This document shows, piece after piece, positions 30,530 to 43,909 of a stretch of DNA of 64,000 bases. Numbering within the stretch: position 1 is the first letter of the stretch; each line of letters starts with the position of its first letter. Source of the stretch: Modestobacter roseus (GTDB lineage Bacteria; Actinomycetota; Actinomycetes; Mycobacteriales; Geodermatophilaceae); contig NZ_VLKF01000001.1 in assembly GCF_007994135.1 (NCBI RefSeq), forward strand, positions 2,666,001 to 2,730,000, given 5' to 3'. The position numbers were made by a program, and so were the translations under genes. A model generated the notes under the pieces. It made no database searches and had not been told where the DNA came from. It was given only the letters and a program-made list of their open reading frames with translations.

Positions 30530-30559
30530 AGCCTAGATGCCGGCTGACATGGGCCACAA
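30530..30559 (-). promoter_or_regulatory. Promoter of rho
   Basis: TTGTGG (30554-30559), 18-bp spacer, TAGGCT (30530-30535), reading toward rho. The predicted leader is about 200 nt; rho is often autoregulated by termination in its leader. Confidence 0.55.
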
Positions 30560-30589
30560 CACCGGCTACCACCAGTGTGTTCCTGGGCA

Positions 30590-31498
30590 TCACAACCGTA
30601 CCGCACGCCCCATCTCGTGGACGACCGCGCCGTCGTCGTCCACCGACAGGGGCATGCACCGCCACCCGTTCGGGGCGTGGGCGGCCAGCTCGTCGGCCGC
30701 GCCGGCGTCCGGCGCGAGCACCAGCACGCAGGGGCCGGCACCGGAGACCACCGCGGCGTGCCCGTCGGCGCGCAAGCGCGCGAGCAGGGCGGCGCTGTCG
30801 GGCATGGCGGGGGCCCGCTGCGCCTGGTGCAGCCGGTCCTCGGTGGCCTCCAGCAGGAGCTCGGGCGCGGTGGTGAGCGCGTGCACCAGCAACGCGGCCC
30901 GTCCGGCGTTGGCGGCGGCGTCGGCGTGCGGCACCGCCGCCGGCAGCAGCCCGCGGGCCACGTGGGTCGAGAGGGTCGCGCCGGGCACGAAGAGCACCGG
31001 CGTGACCTCCGGGCGGACCGCCAGCCGCACGGCGCGGGCGCCGGCCGGGGTGGTCCAGGACAGCGTCGCCCCGCCCAGCAGGCAGGGCGCCACGTTGTCC
31101 GGGTGGCCCTCCAGCGCCGAGCACAGTCGCAGGACGGCGGCCTCGTCGACGTCGGTGACGTCGGGGCACAGCGACCAGGCGGCCAGCACCCCGGCGGTGA
31201 CCGCGGCGGCCGAGGAGCCCATCCCCCGCCCCTGCGGGATGCCGTTGGTGGCGGCCAGGCGCAGGCCCGCCGGTGACCAGCCGAGCTCTGCGCAGGCGGC
31301 CCGGAAGGCCTGGACCACCAGGTGCGACTCGTCGGTGGGGAGGTCGCCCTCGCCCTCGCCGGCCACGGTCACGGCCAGGCCGCCGTCGGTGACCTCGACC
31401 TCCAGCTCGTCCCAGCAGGTGAGGGCCAGCCCGGCGGCGTCGAACGCCGGCCCGAGGTTCGCGCTGGTCGCCGGGACCCGGATCCGCACGCCGTCCAC
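30590..31498 (-). CDS. thrB: Homoserine kinase
   Basis: 302-residue GHMP-family kinase that phosphorylates L-homoserine for threonine synthesis. N-terminal PATSANLGPAFDAAGLAL, ATP-binding IPQGRGMGSSAAAV, and the C-terminal VSGAGPCVLVL. ATG start 3 bp after the thrC stop, so it closes the argS-lysA-hom-thrC-thrB operon. Confidence 0.96.
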   Translation of the reverse strand: MDGVRIRVPATSANLGPAFDAAGLALTCWDELEVEVTDGGLAVTVAGEGEGDLPTDESHLVVQAFRAACAELGWSPAGLRLAATNGIPQGRGMGSSAAAVTAGVLAAWSLCPDVTDVDEAAVLRLCSALEGHPDNVAPCLLGGATLSWTTPAGARAVRLAVRPEVTPVLFVPGATLSTHVARGLLPAAVPHADAAANAGRAALLVHALTTAPELLLEATEDRLHQAQRAPAMPDSAALLARLRADGHAAVVSGAGPCVLVLAPDAGAADELAAHAPNGWRCMPLSVDDDGAVVHEMGRAVRL

Positions 31499-31501
31499 CG
31501 G

Positions 31502-32584
31502 CTACAGGCCCAGCTGCGCGGCGGCCGCCGCGGCGTCGACCGGGACGGTGACCGGGGCCGGCGCCCCGGAGATGGCCCACTCGGGGTCCTTGAGGCCGTT
31601 GCCGGTGACCGTGCAGACCACCCGCTGGCCGGGCTCCAGCCCACCCGCCTCGGCGACCTGCAGCAGCCCGGCGACCGAGGCGGCCGAGGCCGGCTCGACG
31701 AAGACCGCCTCGGAGCGGGCCAGCAGCCGGTAGGCGGCGAGGATCGCCCGGTCGGTGACCGCGTCGATCCGGCCGCCGGACTCGTCGCGGGCGGCCAGCG
31801 CCTTGGTCCAGGACGCCGGGTTGCCGATCCGGATGGCGGTCGCGATGGTGCTCGGCTGCTCGACGACCCGACCGGTGACGATCGGCGCGGCGCCAGCCGC
31901 CTGGAAGCCCCACATCCGCGGCGTGCGGGTGGCCGGGCCGTCGGCGGCGTACTCGCGGTAGCCCTGCCAGTAGGCGGTGATGTTGCCGGCGTTCCCGACC
32001 GGCAGGCAGTGCACGTCAGGCGCGTCGCCGAGGACGTCGACGATCTCGAAGGAGGCGGTCTTCTGCCCCTCGATGCGGTACTGGTTCACGCTGTTGACCA
32101 GGCTGACCGGGTAGTCGATCGCCAGCTTGCTGGCCAGCGCCAGGCAGTCGTCGAAGTTGCCCTCGACCTGCAGCAGCTTGGCCCCGTGCACCAGCGCCTG
32201 GGCCAGCTTGCCGGTGGCGATCTTCCCCTGCGGGACGAGCACCGCGCAGACCAGCCCGGCGCGCGCGGCGTAGGCGGCGGCGCTGGCGCTGGTGTTGCCG
32301 GTGGAGGCGCAGATGACCGCCTGCGCGCCCTCCTCCAGCGCCTTGGTGATCGCCATGGTCATGCCGCGGTCCTTGAACGACCCGGTCGGGTTGGCGCCCT
32401 CGACCTTGAGGAACACCTCGCACCCGGTGCGCCGGGAGAGCTCGGGCGCGGGCACCAAGGGGGTGGCGCCCTCCTGCAGCGTCACCACCGGGGTGCTGTC
32501 GCTGACCGGCAGCCGGTGCCGGTAGGCCTCGATCAGCCCCGGCCAGTACGGGGAGACCGCTCCCCGGAGTCCCGCAGTGGTCAT
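31502..32584 (-). CDS. thrC: Threonine synthase
   Basis: 360-residue PLP enzyme turning O-phosphohomoserine into threonine. The PLP lysine is in GSFKDRGM, the phosphate-binding loop is VGNAGN, and the STGNTSAS motif is present. It is the shorter class without the long N-terminal domain of yeast-type enzymes. ATG overlaps the hom stop by 4 bp (ATGA). Confidence 0.97.
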   Translation of the reverse strand: MTTAGLRGAVSPYWPGLIEAYRHRLPVSDSTPVVTLQEGATPLVPAPELSRRTGCEVFLKVEGANPTGSFKDRGMTMAITKALEEGAQAVICASTGNTSASAAAYAARAGLVCAVLVPQGKIATGKLAQALVHGAKLLQVEGNFDDCLALASKLAIDYPVSLVNSVNQYRIEGQKTASFEIVDVLGDAPDVHCLPVGNAGNITAYWQGYREYAADGPATRTPRMWGFQAAGAAPIVTGRVVEQPSTIATAIRIGNPASWTKALAARDESGGRIDAVTDRAILAAYRLLARSEAVFVEPASAASVAGLLQVAEAGGLEPGQRVVCTVTGNGLKDPEWAISGAPAPVTVPVDAAAAAAQLGL

Positions 32585-33873
32585 GACAGCCCCTCCACGC
32601 GCAGCACGCTCGTCACGCCGCGGACGGCGTCCATCTCCCGCAACCGGGCCACCGTCGTCGCCAGCGCGGCGTCCGGGGCCCGGTGGGTCACGATCACCAG
32701 CGTCGCGGCGTCGCCGTGGCCGTCCTGCCGGACGGTGGCGATGCTGACGCCGTGCGCGGCGAACTCCTGGGCGACCGTCGCGAGCACGCCCGGCACGTCG
32801 GCGACGTCGAGGCTGACGTGGTACCGGGTGGGCGTCTCGGCCATCGGCCGCACGCTCAGCCCGGCGTAGCCGGTGGTGCCCGGGCCGGCGGCGCCGGTCA
32901 GCCGGTTGCGCGCCACCGCCACCAGGTCGCCGAGCACCGCGCTCGCGGTGGGCTCCCCCCCGGCGCCCTGGCCGTAGAACATCAGCTCACCGGCGGCGTC
33001 GGCCTCGACGAAGACGGCGTTGAACGCGCCGCCGACCGCGGCCAGCGGGTGGGTGGTCGGGATCATCGCCGGGTGCACGCGGACCGCGATCGTGTCGCCG
33101 TCCTCCCCGGCCACCCGCTCGCAGATGGCCAGCAGCTTCACCGTGCAGCCGATCTCCGCCGCCCGGGCCACGTCGCTGGCCGAGACCGCGGCGATCCCCT
33201 CCCGGTACACGTCGGAGGAGCGCACCGGGGAGTGGAAGGCCAGCGAGGCGAGGATCGCGGCCTTCGCGGCGGCGTCGAACCCGTCGACGTCGGCGGTCGG
33301 GTCGGCCTCGGCGTAGCCGGCCTCGGTCGCCTCGGCCAGCGCCTCGCCGAAGCCGGCGCCGGTCTCGGCCATCCGGGAGAGGATGTAGTTGGTCGTGCCG
33401 TTGACGATGCCGACGACGCGGCGCAGCTGGTCACCGGCGAGCGACTCGCGCAGCGGGCGCAGCAGCGGGATCGCCCCGGCCACCGCGGCCTCGTAGTAGA
33501 GGTCCACCCCGGCGTCCGCGGCCGCGGCGTGCAGCGCCACACCGTCCTCGGCCAGCAGCGCCTTGTTCGCGCTGACCACCGACTTGCCGGCGCCGATCGC
33601 CGCCAGCAGCAGGGTGCGGGCCGGCTCGATGCCGCCGATCACCTCGACCACCAGGTCGACGTCGTCCCGGGTGACCAGCGCCTCGGCGTCGGTGGTGAGC
33701 AGCTCGGCGGGGACTCCCGCGTGCCGGTCGGGCCGGCGGACGGCGACCCCGGCCACCTCGACCCGGCGGCCGACGCGGGCGGCGAGGTCGTCGGCCTGCT
33801 CGGACAGCAGCCGGAGCACGGCGCTGCCGACGGTGCCGCAGCCCAGCAGGGCGACCTTCAGGGAGTCACTCAC
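32581..33873 (-). CDS. hom: Homoserine dehydrogenase
   Basis: 430 residues. Reduces aspartate semialdehyde to homoserine with NAD(P)H. Rossmann motif [11 protein letters not shown], the catalytic region [11 protein letters not shown] and [18 protein letters not shown] (the catalytic Asp/Lys segment), and a C-terminal ACT domain ([28 protein letters not shown]), which usually gives threonine feedback inhibition. GTG at 33873 overlaps the lysA stop (GTGA). Confidence 0.97.
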   Translation of the reverse strand: MSDSLKVALLGCGTVGSAVLRLLSEQADDLAARVGRRVEVAGVAVRRPDRHAGVPAELLTTDAEALVTRDDVDLVVEVIGGIEPARTLLLAAIGAGKSVVSANKALLAEDGVALHAAAADAGVDLYYEAAVAGAIPLLRPLRESLAGDQLRRVVGIVNGTTNYILSRMAETGAGFGEALAEATEAGYAEADPTADVDGFDAAAKAAILASLAFHSPVRSSDVYREGIAAVSASDVARAAEIGCTVKLLAICERVAGEDGDTIAVRVHPAMIPTTHPLAAVGGAFNAVFVEADAAGELMFYGQGAGGEPTASAVLGDLVAVARNRLTGAAGPGTTGYAGLSVRPMAETPTRYHVSLDVADVPGVLATVAQEFAAHGVSIATVRQDGHGDAATLVIVTHRAPDAALATTVARLREMDAVRGVTSVLRVEGLS

Positions 33874-35375
33874 GAGCGGGCTCCAGCGGGGTGCTCGGGG
33901 GCCGGCTGGTCGATCGCCGGCGAGGGGGCGGGGACGTCGGCGAGGACCGCGTCGAGGGCGAACACGTCGGACAGGGTCTGCCGCCGCACGATCTCGGTGG
34001 CCGCACCGCCCCGGACGGCGACGACCGGGGGCTTGAGCAGGTAGTTGTAGTTGCTCGCCATCGACCAGCAGTAGGCGCCGGTCGCGGCGACGGCGAGCAG
34101 GTCGCCGGGCTGCACGTCCGAGGGCAGCCACAGGTCGCGGACCAGCACGTCCCCGCTCTCGCAGTGCTTGCCCACCACCCGGCACAGCGCCGGCGGGGCG
34201 TCGGAGGTGCGGTTGGCCAGCACGCAGGTGTAGGCGGCGTCGTAGAGGGCGGTGCGGATGTTGTCGCTCATCCCGCCGTCGACGGAGACGTAGTTGCGCA
34301 CCAGCGGCGCACCCGGGGCGCCGCTGGAACCGAGCCGGACCGGCTTGATGGTGCCGATCTCGTACAGGGTCACGGTGCCCGGCCCGGCGATCGCCCGCCC
34401 GGGCTCCACGGCCAGCCGGGGCACCGGCAGCCCCAGCTGGGCGCACTCGGCGGCGACCACCGTGCGCAGCCGCGCCGCGACGTCGCCGGGGGTCACCGGG
34501 TCGTCCTCGGGCAGGTAGGCGATGCCGAACCCGCCGCCGAGGTTGAGCTCGCCGAGCACCTCGCCGGTGGCCTGGTGCACCTGCCCCAGCAGGCCCACCA
34601 CCCGGTGCGCGGCGGCCTCGAAGCCCGCGGTGTCGAAGATCTGCGACCCGATGTGGCTGTGCAGACCGGCCAGGTGCAGCGCCGGCTCGCGGATGACCCG
34701 GACCGCGGCGGTCAGCGCGTCGCCGGTGGCCAGCGAGAAGCCGAACTTCTGGTCCTCGTGGGCGGTGGCGATGAACTCGTGGGTGTGCGCCTCGATGCCC
34801 ACCGTCGCGCGGATGAGCACCGGCACCGGCGTGCCGCCGCCGGCGACCCGGGCCTCGGCCATCGGCACCAGCCGCTCGATCTCGTCGAAGGAGTCGAGCA
34901 CCACGTGCCCGATCCCGGCGTCGACGGCGAGCTGCAGCTCGACCAGGGACTTGTTGTTGCCGTGCAGCGCGATCCGCTCGGCGGGGAAGCCGGCGGCCAG
35001 CGCGACGGCGAGCTCGTTGCCGCTGCAGGCGTCCAGGAACAGCCCGTCGTCGGCGATCCAGCGGGCCACCTGCCCGCAGAGGAACGCCTTGGAGGCGTAG
35101 TGCACGTCGGCGGGCAGCTGCGGGTCGGCGAAGGCGGTGGCGAAGTCCGCCGCCCGGCCGCGGAAGTCGCCCTCGTCCAGCACGAACAGCGGCGTGCCGT
35201 GGGTGCGGGCCAGCTCGGTGACCGGGCGGCCGCCCAGGTGCATCTCCCCGCCGACCCGGGTGGCCGAACGCGGCCAGACGTGCGGGTCGAGCGTGCCCAG
35301 GTCGGTGGGCGGGGCACCGGCGGCCGGCGGCGGGGTCAGCGTGCCGTGCAGCGGCCCGGCCGGGTGCGCCCTCAC
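33870..35375 (-). CDS. lysA: Diaminopimelate decarboxylase
   Basis: 501-residue fold-type III PLP enzyme making lysine from meso-diaminopimelate. PLP lysine in [35 protein letters not shown] and the catalytic Cys pair region [10 protein letters not shown]. The first about 35 residues are Pro/Ala-rich and longer than in E. coli, as in mycobacteria. GTG at 35375 overlaps the argS stop (GTGA), so the operon is translationally coupled. Confidence 0.97.
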   Translation of the reverse strand: MRAHPAGPLHGTLTPPPAAGAPPTDLGTLDPHVWPRSATRVGGEMHLGGRPVTELARTHGTPLFVLDEGDFRGRAADFATAFADPQLPADVHYASKAFLCGQVARWIADDGLFLDACSGNELAVALAAGFPAERIALHGNNKSLVELQLAVDAGIGHVVLDSFDEIERLVPMAEARVAGGGTPVPVLIRATVGIEAHTHEFIATAHEDQKFGFSLATGDALTAAVRVIREPALHLAGLHSHIGSQIFDTAGFEAAAHRVVGLLGQVHQATGEVLGELNLGGGFGIAYLPEDDPVTPGDVAARLRTVVAAECAQLGLPVPRLAVEPGRAIAGPGTVTLYEIGTIKPVRLGSSGAPGAPLVRNYVSVDGGMSDNIRTALYDAAYTCVLANRTSDAPPALCRVVGKHCESGDVLVRDLWLPSDVQPGDLLAVAATGAYCWSMASNYNYLLKPPVVAVRGGAATEIVRRQTLSDVFALDAVLADVPAPSPAIDQPAPEHPAGARS

Positions 35376-37033
35376 ATCCGCTCCGGCGCGGAGACCCCGA
35401 GCACGCCCAGGCCGTTGCGCAGCACCGTGGCGGTCGCGGCGCACAGCCACAGCCGGGCCGTGGTCACCGGGGTCGCCTCCTCGTCGCCGCGGGGCAGCAC
35501 CCGGCAGACGTCGTAGAAGCGGTGGTAGGTGCCGGCCAGCTCCTCCAGGTACCGGGCCACCCGGTGCGGCGCCCGCAGCTCGGCGGCCGAGGCGACCACC
35601 TGCGGGAACTCCGCGAGCGCGCGCAGCAGGTCGCTCTCCCGCTGGGTCTCCAGCAGCGCGGTGTCGACCCCGCCCGCATCGCCCAGCGCCAGCCCCAGGT
35701 CGGCCGCCCCGCGCAGCACCGAGGAGATGCGGGCGTGGGCGTACTGGACGTAGAAGACCGGGTTGTCGTTGGTCTTCCGCGTCCACGCGTCCAGGTCCAG
35801 GTCGATCTGCTGGTCGACCGAGGCCCGGGCGAGGGCGTACCGGGCGGCGTCCGCGCCGATCGCGTCGACCAGGTCCTCGAGGTTGACCACCGTGCCGGCC
35901 CGCTTGCTCATCCGCACCGGCTCGCCGTTGCGGACCAGGTTGACCAGCTGGCCGATGAGGATCTCCAGGTTCGTGGCCGGGTCGTCGCCCATCGCCGCGA
36001 CCAGCGCCTTGTACCGCCCCACGTAGCCGGTGTGGTCGGCGCCGAGCATGATCACGACCCGGTCGAAGCCGCGCTCCCGCTTGTCCAGGTAGTAGGCGCA
36101 GTCGGCGGCGAAGTAGGTCGGCTCGCCGTCGCTCTTGACCAGCACCCGGTCCTTGTCGTCGGCGAACGTCGTCGTCCGCAGCCAGACCGCACCGTCGGAC
36201 TCGTAGACGTGCCCCTGCTCCCGCAGCCGGGCCACCGCCTTCTCCAGCGCGCCGCTGTCGTGCAGCGTCTTCTCCGAGAAGTAGGTGTCGAAGACGACGC
36301 CGAAGCCGGCCAGGCTGCGCTTGATCTCGGCGAACATCAGCTCGACGCCGCGCACCCGGAAGCGCTCCTGCTGCTCGGGGGCGGGGAGCTCCAGGACGCC
36401 GGGCTCCGCCGCGACGACCTGGGCGGCGATCTCGCCGATGTAGTCGCCGGCGTAGCCGTCCTCGGGCACCGGCCGGCCCAGCGCCGCGGCCTGCAGGCTG
36501 CGGGCGAACCGGTCGATCTGCGAGCCCGCGTCGTTGAAGTAGTACTCCCGGGAGACCTCCGCGCCGCTGGCGGTGAGCAGCCGGCCGAGCGCATCACCGA
36601 CCGCAGCCCACCGGGTGCCGCCGATGTGCACCGGGCCGGTCGGGTTGGCCGAGACGAACTCCAGATTCAGCCGCTGCCCGGCCAGCACCGTGGTGCGCCC
36701 GTAGGCCTCCCCCGCGGTCACCACCCGGACGGCGATCTGCCCGAGCGCGTCCTTGGCCAGGGTGACGTTGAGGAAGCCGGGGCCGGCGACGTCGACCGCC
36801 GCCACGCCCTCGTGCTCGCGCAGCTGCGCGGCCAGCACCTCGGCCACCTCGCGCGGCGGCCGCGCGGCCGGCTTGGCCAGCCGGAGCGCCACGTTGGTCG
36901 CGTAGTCACCGTGCTCGGGGTTCTTCGGGCGCTCGATGACGACGTCCTCCGGGACGGCGACGGCGAGGTCGCCGCGCTCCACGGCCGCCGCGACAGCGGA
37001 CCGGACGACGTCACTGAGCTGCTCGGGTGTCAC
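35372..37033 (-). CDS. argS: Arginyl-tRNA synthetase
   Basis: 553-residue class I synthetase. N-terminal add-1 domain ([10 protein letters not shown] to about 110), HIGH motif as [18 protein letters not shown] motif as VRMSKRAG, and the C-terminal anticodon-binding DALR domain. GTG at 37033 lies 6 bp after TACGCT with no Shine-Dalgarno, suggesting leaderless initiation of the whole amino-acid operon. A tRNA-Arg gene lies 1.8 kb away on the other strand. Confidence 0.98.
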   Translation of the reverse strand: MTPEQLSDVVRSAVAAAVERGDLAVAVPEDVVIERPKNPEHGDYATNVALRLAKPAARPPREVAEVLAAQLREHEGVAAVDVAGPGFLNVTLAKDALGQIAVRVVTAGEAYGRTTVLAGQRLNLEFVSANPTGPVHIGGTRWAAVGDALGRLLTASGAEVSREYYFNDAGSQIDRFARSLQAAALGRPVPEDGYAGDYIGEIAAQVVAAEPGVLELPAPEQQERFRVRGVELMFAEIKRSLAGFGVVFDTYFSEKTLHDSGALEKAVARLREQGHVYESDGAVWLRTTTFADDKDRVLVKSDGEPTYFAADCAYYLDKRERGFDRVVIMLGADHTGYVGRYKALVAAMGDDPATNLEILIGQLVNLVRNGEPVRMSKRAGTVVNLEDLVDAIGADAARYALARASVDQQIDLDLDAWTRKTNDNPVFYVQYAHARISSVLRGAADLGLALGDAGGVDTALLETQRESDLLRALAEFPQVVASAAELRAPHRVARYLEELAGTYHRFYDVCRVLPRGDEEATPVTTARLWLCAATATVLRNGLGVLGVSAPERM

Positions 37034-37039
37034 CCGGCG

Positions 37040-37045
37040 AGCGTA
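37040..37045 (-). promoter_or_regulatory. -10 element of the argS operon (leaderless type)
   Basis: TACGCT on the minus strand, 6 bp before the argS GTG. Confidence 0.45.
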
Positions 37046-37198
37046 CTGAGCGGCTCGGCGCCCCGGGCCGGACAGGTCGGCGACGTCCAGGGTCCGCACA
37101 GGTCGGCGACCTAGACTCGCGACCGTCCGGGCCAGCCCCGGGCCGCGACCTGCGGGGGCACCAGGCGCCCGCGGAGCAGCACCTGCGAGGAGAGACAG

Positions 37199-38023
37199 TT
37201 GGCCAAGGACCCCAAGCCCGGAACCGGTCGCCCGTCCGGTGGCGCCTCCCGTGGGGGGTCGGGGGCATCTCGGCCAGGGGTACAGCAGTCCGGCGGGCGC
37301 GGGCGCACCCGGCCGCCGGCCAACGTGGTGACGCCGCAGCGGCCCTGGGGGCTGATCGCCGCGGCGGTCGCGGTCGCCGTCTTCGCGGCCGCGATCCTCA
37401 CCTACGCCGTCGTCACGGTGAACCGGTCCAACGCGAACCGGATCACCTCCGCCGACCAGCTCGAGGGGCTGGAGACCTACGACTACGCCGGCGCCGAGCA
37501 CGTCGTCACCGGGGTCGACTACGTGGAGACCCCGCCGGTGGGCGGGCCGCACGACAACGAGTGGGCCGACTGCACCGGCACGGTCTACGACGCGCAGATC
37601 CGCCCCGAGAACGCGGTGCACAGCCTGGAGCACGGTTCGACCTGGATCACCTACGACCCCGACCTCACCAGCGACGACGACGTCGCCACGCTGGAGGAGC
37701 TGGTCGACGGGCGCCAGGGCCTGATGCTCTCCCCGTGGCCGGGCCAGGGTGCGCCGATCAGCCTGCAGTCCTGGAACCACCAGCTGACCGTCGACTCGGC
37801 CACCGACGAGCGGGTCGAGCAGTACGTCGACTTCTTCACCCTCAACGCCGACTTCCACCCCGAGCCGGGCGCCAGCTGCGACAACCCCGCCTTCCTCAGC
37901 GACCCGCTGGTCGTCGGCGACGAGAGCCGCTACGCCGGCGCGGGTGAGCCGGACATGAGCGGCGTCCCGAGCGACGCCCCGGTGAGCGAGACCCCGGCGG
38001 CCGACGCCACCGGCACGCCCTGA
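37199..38023 (+). CDS. DUF3105 family protein
   Basis: 274 residues with a Gly/Arg-rich cytoplasmic head, one membrane helix (about 50-72) and an outside domain with the family features [24 protein letters not shown] and [12 protein letters not shown], whose His residues suggest metal binding. Function unknown. TTG start at 37199 preceded by GAGGAGAG at good spacing. The stop overlaps the start of the DUF305 gene (TGATG); this pair next to argS is a recurrent actinobacterial arrangement. Confidence 0.88.
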   Translation: MAKDPKPGTGRPSGGASRGGSGASRPGVQQSGGRGRTRPPANVVTPQRPWGLIAAAVAVAVFAAAILTYAVVTVNRSNANRITSADQLEGLETYDYAGAEHVVTGVDYVETPPVGGPHDNEWADCTGTVYDAQIRPENAVHSLEHGSTWITYDPDLTSDDDVATLEELVDGRQGLMLSPWPGQGAPISLQSWNHQLTVDSATDERVEQYVDFFTLNADFHPEPGASCDNPAFLSDPLVVGDESRYAGAGEPDMSGVPSDAPVSETPAADATGTP

Positions 38024-38724
38024 TGACGGCACCGGAGACCGGGCACCCCGCCCCGGGACGGCCCCGCTGGCTGACCGCCCTGCTGGTCGGCGTGATCGCC
38101 GTCGGCATGCTGGTGGCCGGTGGCGGCCTGGCCGTCGCGCTCGGCATCGGCTCGGAGGAGACCCCGGCCGCGGACTCGGTCGACGCCGGGTTCGCCCGGG
38201 ACATGTCCCGCCACCACCTGCAGGCCGTGCAGATGGCCAACCTCGCGCTCACCCGCAGCGAGGACCCGGAGGTGCAGCAGCTGGCCTTCGACATCTCGGC
38301 CACCCAGACCAACCAGGTCGGCCGGATGCAGGGCTGGCTGTCGCTGTGGGGGCTGCCGCTCACCAGCGGTGAGGTCATGGGCTGGATGGACGACGGCGAG
38401 ATGGCCGACATGGCCGGGATGGACCACGCGGGCCACGGCGACGGCGCTGCCGAGGATGCGGCGCTGATGCCGGGGATGGCCACCGACGCCGAGCTGGCGG
38501 AGCTGCGCGCCGCGACCGGCGACGAGCTCGACGTGCTGTTCCTGCAGCTGATGACCCGGCACCACCAGGGCGGGCTGGAGATGGCCGAGTACGGCGAGGA
38601 GCACGCGCAGCGGGCCGCCGTGCAGCGACTGGCGGAGTCGATGGCGCAGAGCCAGACGGCGGAGACCGCGACGATGGTCGACATGCTCCGCGACCGCGGG
38701 GCGGAGCCGCTCCCCTTCCCCTGA
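38023..38724 (+). CDS. DUF305 family protein (ferritin-like fold)
   Basis: 233 residues. N-terminal membrane helix (about 16-40), then two DUF305 repeats with paired histidines: [13 protein letters not shown] and [12 protein letters not shown]; a Met/His-rich linker ([20 protein letters not shown]) may bind copper or another metal. Located outside the membrane. Translationally coupled to the DUF3105 gene by a one-base overlap. Metal handling is an inference from the residues. Confidence 0.88.
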   Translation: MTAPETGHPAPGRPRWLTALLVGVIAVGMLVAGGGLAVALGIGSEETPAADSVDAGFARDMSRHHLQAVQMANLALTRSEDPEVQQLAFDISATQTNQVGRMQGWLSLWGLPLTSGEVMGWMDDGEMADMAGMDHAGHGDGAAEDAALMPGMATDAELAELRAATGDELDVLFLQLMTRHHQGGLEMAEYGEEHAQRAAVQRLAESMAQSQTAETATMVDMLRDRGAEPLPFP

Positions 38725-38811
38725 CCCCACCCCCTGACCCCGTCGGCCCGGCCGGTCACCCGGGCTGGTAGTTTCTCTCCCGGCGCCGGGAGACCGGTCG
38801 CCGCGGAACGA

Positions 38812-38883
38812 GCCCCCGTAGCTCAGGGGATAGAGCACTGCCCTCCGGAGGCAGGGGCGCAGGTTCGAATCCTGCCGGGGGCA
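38812..38883 (+). tRNA. tRNA-Arg, anticodon CCG
   Basis: Cloverleaf: acceptor GCCCCCG/CGGGGGC, D-arm GCTCAGGGGATAGAGC, anticodon stem CTGCC/GGCAG with loop CTCCGGA (anticodon 38845-38847), T-arm with GGTTCGAATCC. CCA is not encoded. It reads CGG, a common codon at this GC content. A TAGTTT element (38769-38774) may be its -10, and a perfect palindrome (CTCCCGGCGCCGGGAG) lies just upstream. Confidence 0.97.
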
Positions 38884-38917
38884 CCCACAGCCCCGAGGCT
38901 CACCGCAGCACCGAGAC

Positions 38918-38946
38918 CGCCCGCCCGGCCACTGGCCGGGCGGGCG
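38918..38946. terminator. Terminator between tRNA-Arg and the ABC-F gene
   Basis: 14-bp near-perfect inverted repeat CGCCCGCCCGGCCA / TGGCCGGGCGGGCG; serves both convergent units. Confidence 0.75.
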
Positions 38947-38971
38947 TCGTCGTTCCCGAGGCCACCCCGCG

Positions 38972-40615
<1,644 letters not shown>

Positions 40616-40658
40616 ATCGTGCCCACCGCCCTGCGCGGCGGTCGACCGGGTTCCCCGG

Positions 40659-41798
40659 TCAGGCCGGTGGCTCGTCCGAGCCGCGCCGCAGCACGTCGTG
40701 GGCGATCTCGTCGAGCAGCTGCTCCAGCGCCGCGACGCCCGGCACGTCGCCGGCCTCGCGCCGGCGGACCAGCCAGGGCCGCAGCTGGTCGTAGCCACGG
40801 ACCGACACCTGCCGCAGCGGCCGGACCCGGTAGGCGGGCGAGCCGAGCAACCGGCGGGCCAGCTCCCGGTCGACCAGCACGGTGGACGGCCGCGCGATCG
40901 AGGTCAAGCGGCTGGCCAGGTTGACCACCGGGGAGTACACGTCGCCGAGCCGGGTGAGCACCGGCCCGTAGGCGGCCCCGACCCGCAGCGGCGGGCGGTC
41001 GTCGGCCGACCACTCCACCGGCAGCCGCAGCGCGATCTCCACCGCGTCGACGGCGTCGGCGCAGGTGAACAGCACCCCGTCACCGACGGTCTTGACCACC
41101 CGGCCGCGGTACCGCGCGATGACGTCGGCGGCCAGGCCCTCGAAGTCCTCGACCATGTCGCCCAGCTCGCGCCCGCCCATCCCGCGGCTGCGGGAGGTGT
41201 AGCCGACCAGGTCGGCGAAGCCGACCGCGAGCTCCCGGTGGTCGGCGCCGGAGGACAGCACCAGCCGCCCCGCGTTCGCGGCCAGGTGCCGGCGCCAGAC
41301 GTAGTCCTGCAGCTCGCTCATCAGCGGCAGCAGCGCTTCCGTGGAGCGCAGCACCGCAGCCGCCACGGCGTCCGTGCCGGCGTCCACCCCCAGTCCGACC
41401 CCGGCCTCGGCGAGCCGGGCGGCGACCAGGTCGGTCTGCCAGTCGGCCAGCCGGGACAGCGTCTGCCCCATGGCCCGGGCGATCGACGCCTCGGTCAGCG
41501 GGTCCACGAACCCGGAGTCGATCAGCGCCGACAGCCGGGCCAGCGCGGTCACGTCGGCGTCGGTGAAGGCCGGGTCGTCGTCGGCGACGTCGGCGAAGCC
41601 CAGCGCCCGCCACAGCCGCTGGGTCCGTTCGGCGGGCATCCCGGCCAGCTCGGCCACCTGCCGCCGGGTGTACCGGCGCGGACCGTCGAGCAGCAGCCGC
41701 TCGAGCTCCTCCCGGGCAGCCGCCGATCGTCCGGCCGGCTCGGCCGGCTCGGTCGGCCCGGTCTCCGTCAGCGGTCGGCCCGCGGGGTCCGCCGCCAC
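40659..41798 (-). CDS. Class III adenylate cyclase
   Basis: 379 residues. N-terminal regulatory domain (about 25-190) of the type found in the pH-sensing mycobacterial cyclase Rv1264, then a cyclase domain with all catalytic residues visible: metal Asp in FADLVGYTSRSRG, VVKTVGDGVLF (adenine-specifying Lys and second metal Asp), GDVYSPVVNLASRLTS with the transition-state Asn and Arg. No membrane helix. A cytosolic cAMP synthase is expected. ATG start. Back-to-back with the ABC transporter genes. Confidence 0.92.
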   Translation of the reverse strand: MAADPAGRPLTETGPTEPAEPAGRSAAAREELERLLLDGPRRYTRRQVAELAGMPAERTQRLWRALGFADVADDDPAFTDADVTALARLSALIDSGFVDPLTEASIARAMGQTLSRLADWQTDLVAARLAEAGVGLGVDAGTDAVAAAVLRSTEALLPLMSELQDYVWRRHLAANAGRLVLSSGADHRELAVGFADLVGYTSRSRGMGGRELGDMVEDFEGLAADVIARYRGRVVKTVGDGVLFTCADAVDAVEIALRLPVEWSADDRPPLRVGAAYGPVLTRLGDVYSPVVNLASRLTSIARPSTVLVDRELARRLLGSPAYRVRPLRQVSVRGYDQLRPWLVRRREAGDVPGVAALEQLLDEIAHDVLRRGSDEPPA

Positions 41799-41940
41799 CC
41801 GGCGACCGTGCGGGAGGCGTTCACGAGGCCGGAACCTACCAACCCGGCGGGTGCACTGTGCCCACGGTCACGCCGCCTGGACCCCGGCCCCGCCACGCCC
41901 GGCCCCGGCGGGCTCCCCCAGGGCGTCCCCGTGCGCTTGG

Positions 41941-42959
<1,019 letters not shown>

Positions 42960-42963
<4 letters not shown>

Positions 42964-43712
42964 CCCGGCTGGTGCGCGCGGAGTGGCTCAAGCTGCTGAC
43001 CACCCGCGTCTGGATCGGGCTGCTCGTCGGCGCCTGCGTGCTGGCCGGCGGCTTCGCCGCCCTGTTCACCGGCCTGGCCGGACAGCAGGGCGGTCCGGCG
43101 CCGATCGGCACCCCCATGTACGAGCAGCTGGCGCTGGGCGCCGCCGGCCAGGCGGCGATCCTGTCCCTGGTGCTGGGCATCATCGGGATGACCCAGGAGT
43201 ACCGGCACCGCACGGCCACCCCCACCTTCCTGGCCACCCCGCACCGCGGGCGGGTGGTGATCGCCAAGCTGATCGCCTACCTGGTGGCCGCCGTCCCCTT
43301 CGCGCTGGCCGCCTGCGCCGTGGCCGTGCTCGTGGTGGTCGTCTACGCCGGGGCACGCGGGGCCGCGCCCTCGCTGAGCGGTGACAACCTCGAGGTGCTG
43401 CTCGGGGCGACCGTCTCGATCGTGCTGTACGCGGTCATCGGGGTCGGGGTGGGCGCGCTGTTCCGCAACCAGGTGGGCGCGATCGTCGGCTCGCTGGTCT
43501 ACCTCTTCATCATCGAGAGCATCGTCGGCGGCATCCCCGCCACCGCCGGCGTCTACAAGTGGCTGCCCGGCGGCGCGGCGGCGGCGCTCACCGCGGTCAA
43601 CGAGGGGCCGGACCTGCTCAACCAGTGGCAGGGCGGGCTCCTGCTGCTGGGCTACGGGCTCGTCGCCGCCCTGCTCGGCACGCTGCTGGCGGTCCGCCGC
43701 GACGTCGTCTGA
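42960..43712 (+). CDS. ABC-2 type permease
   Basis: 250 residues with six hydrophobic segments; starts MTRLVRAEWLKLLTTR as is common for ABC-2 permeases. Partner of the ATPase encoded just upstream with a 4-bp overlap. Substrate unknown; the pair could export a peptide, lipid or drug. Followed by a strong terminator. Confidence 0.9.
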
Positions 43713-43731
43713 CGGCCCTGGCGGACCGTGC

Positions 43732-43769
43732 GGCCGTCACCCGCCGCCCGGGTCGGGCGGGTGACGGCC
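43732..43769 (+). terminator. Terminator after the ABC exporter
   Basis: 14-bp perfect arms GGCCGTCACCCGCC and GGCGGGTGACGGCC with a 10-nt loop, 20 bp past the permease stop. Confidence 0.8.
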
Positions 43770-43909
43770 CGGCCGCGCGCGGGACCCGTGGGACCGGTGA
43801 GCCGGGACACGTGCGGCACCTCACGTCGCACGATCCGCGGCACGGGGGCCGGGCGTAGAGTCGGACACCGGTCCAACGACGTCCACCGACGAAGAAGGCA
43901 CTCCTCCCC

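Noticed and set aside
43856-43861. TAGAGT as promoter of kgd
   Set aside because: No -35 at proper distance; mentioned in the gene entry but not listed as a separate feature.
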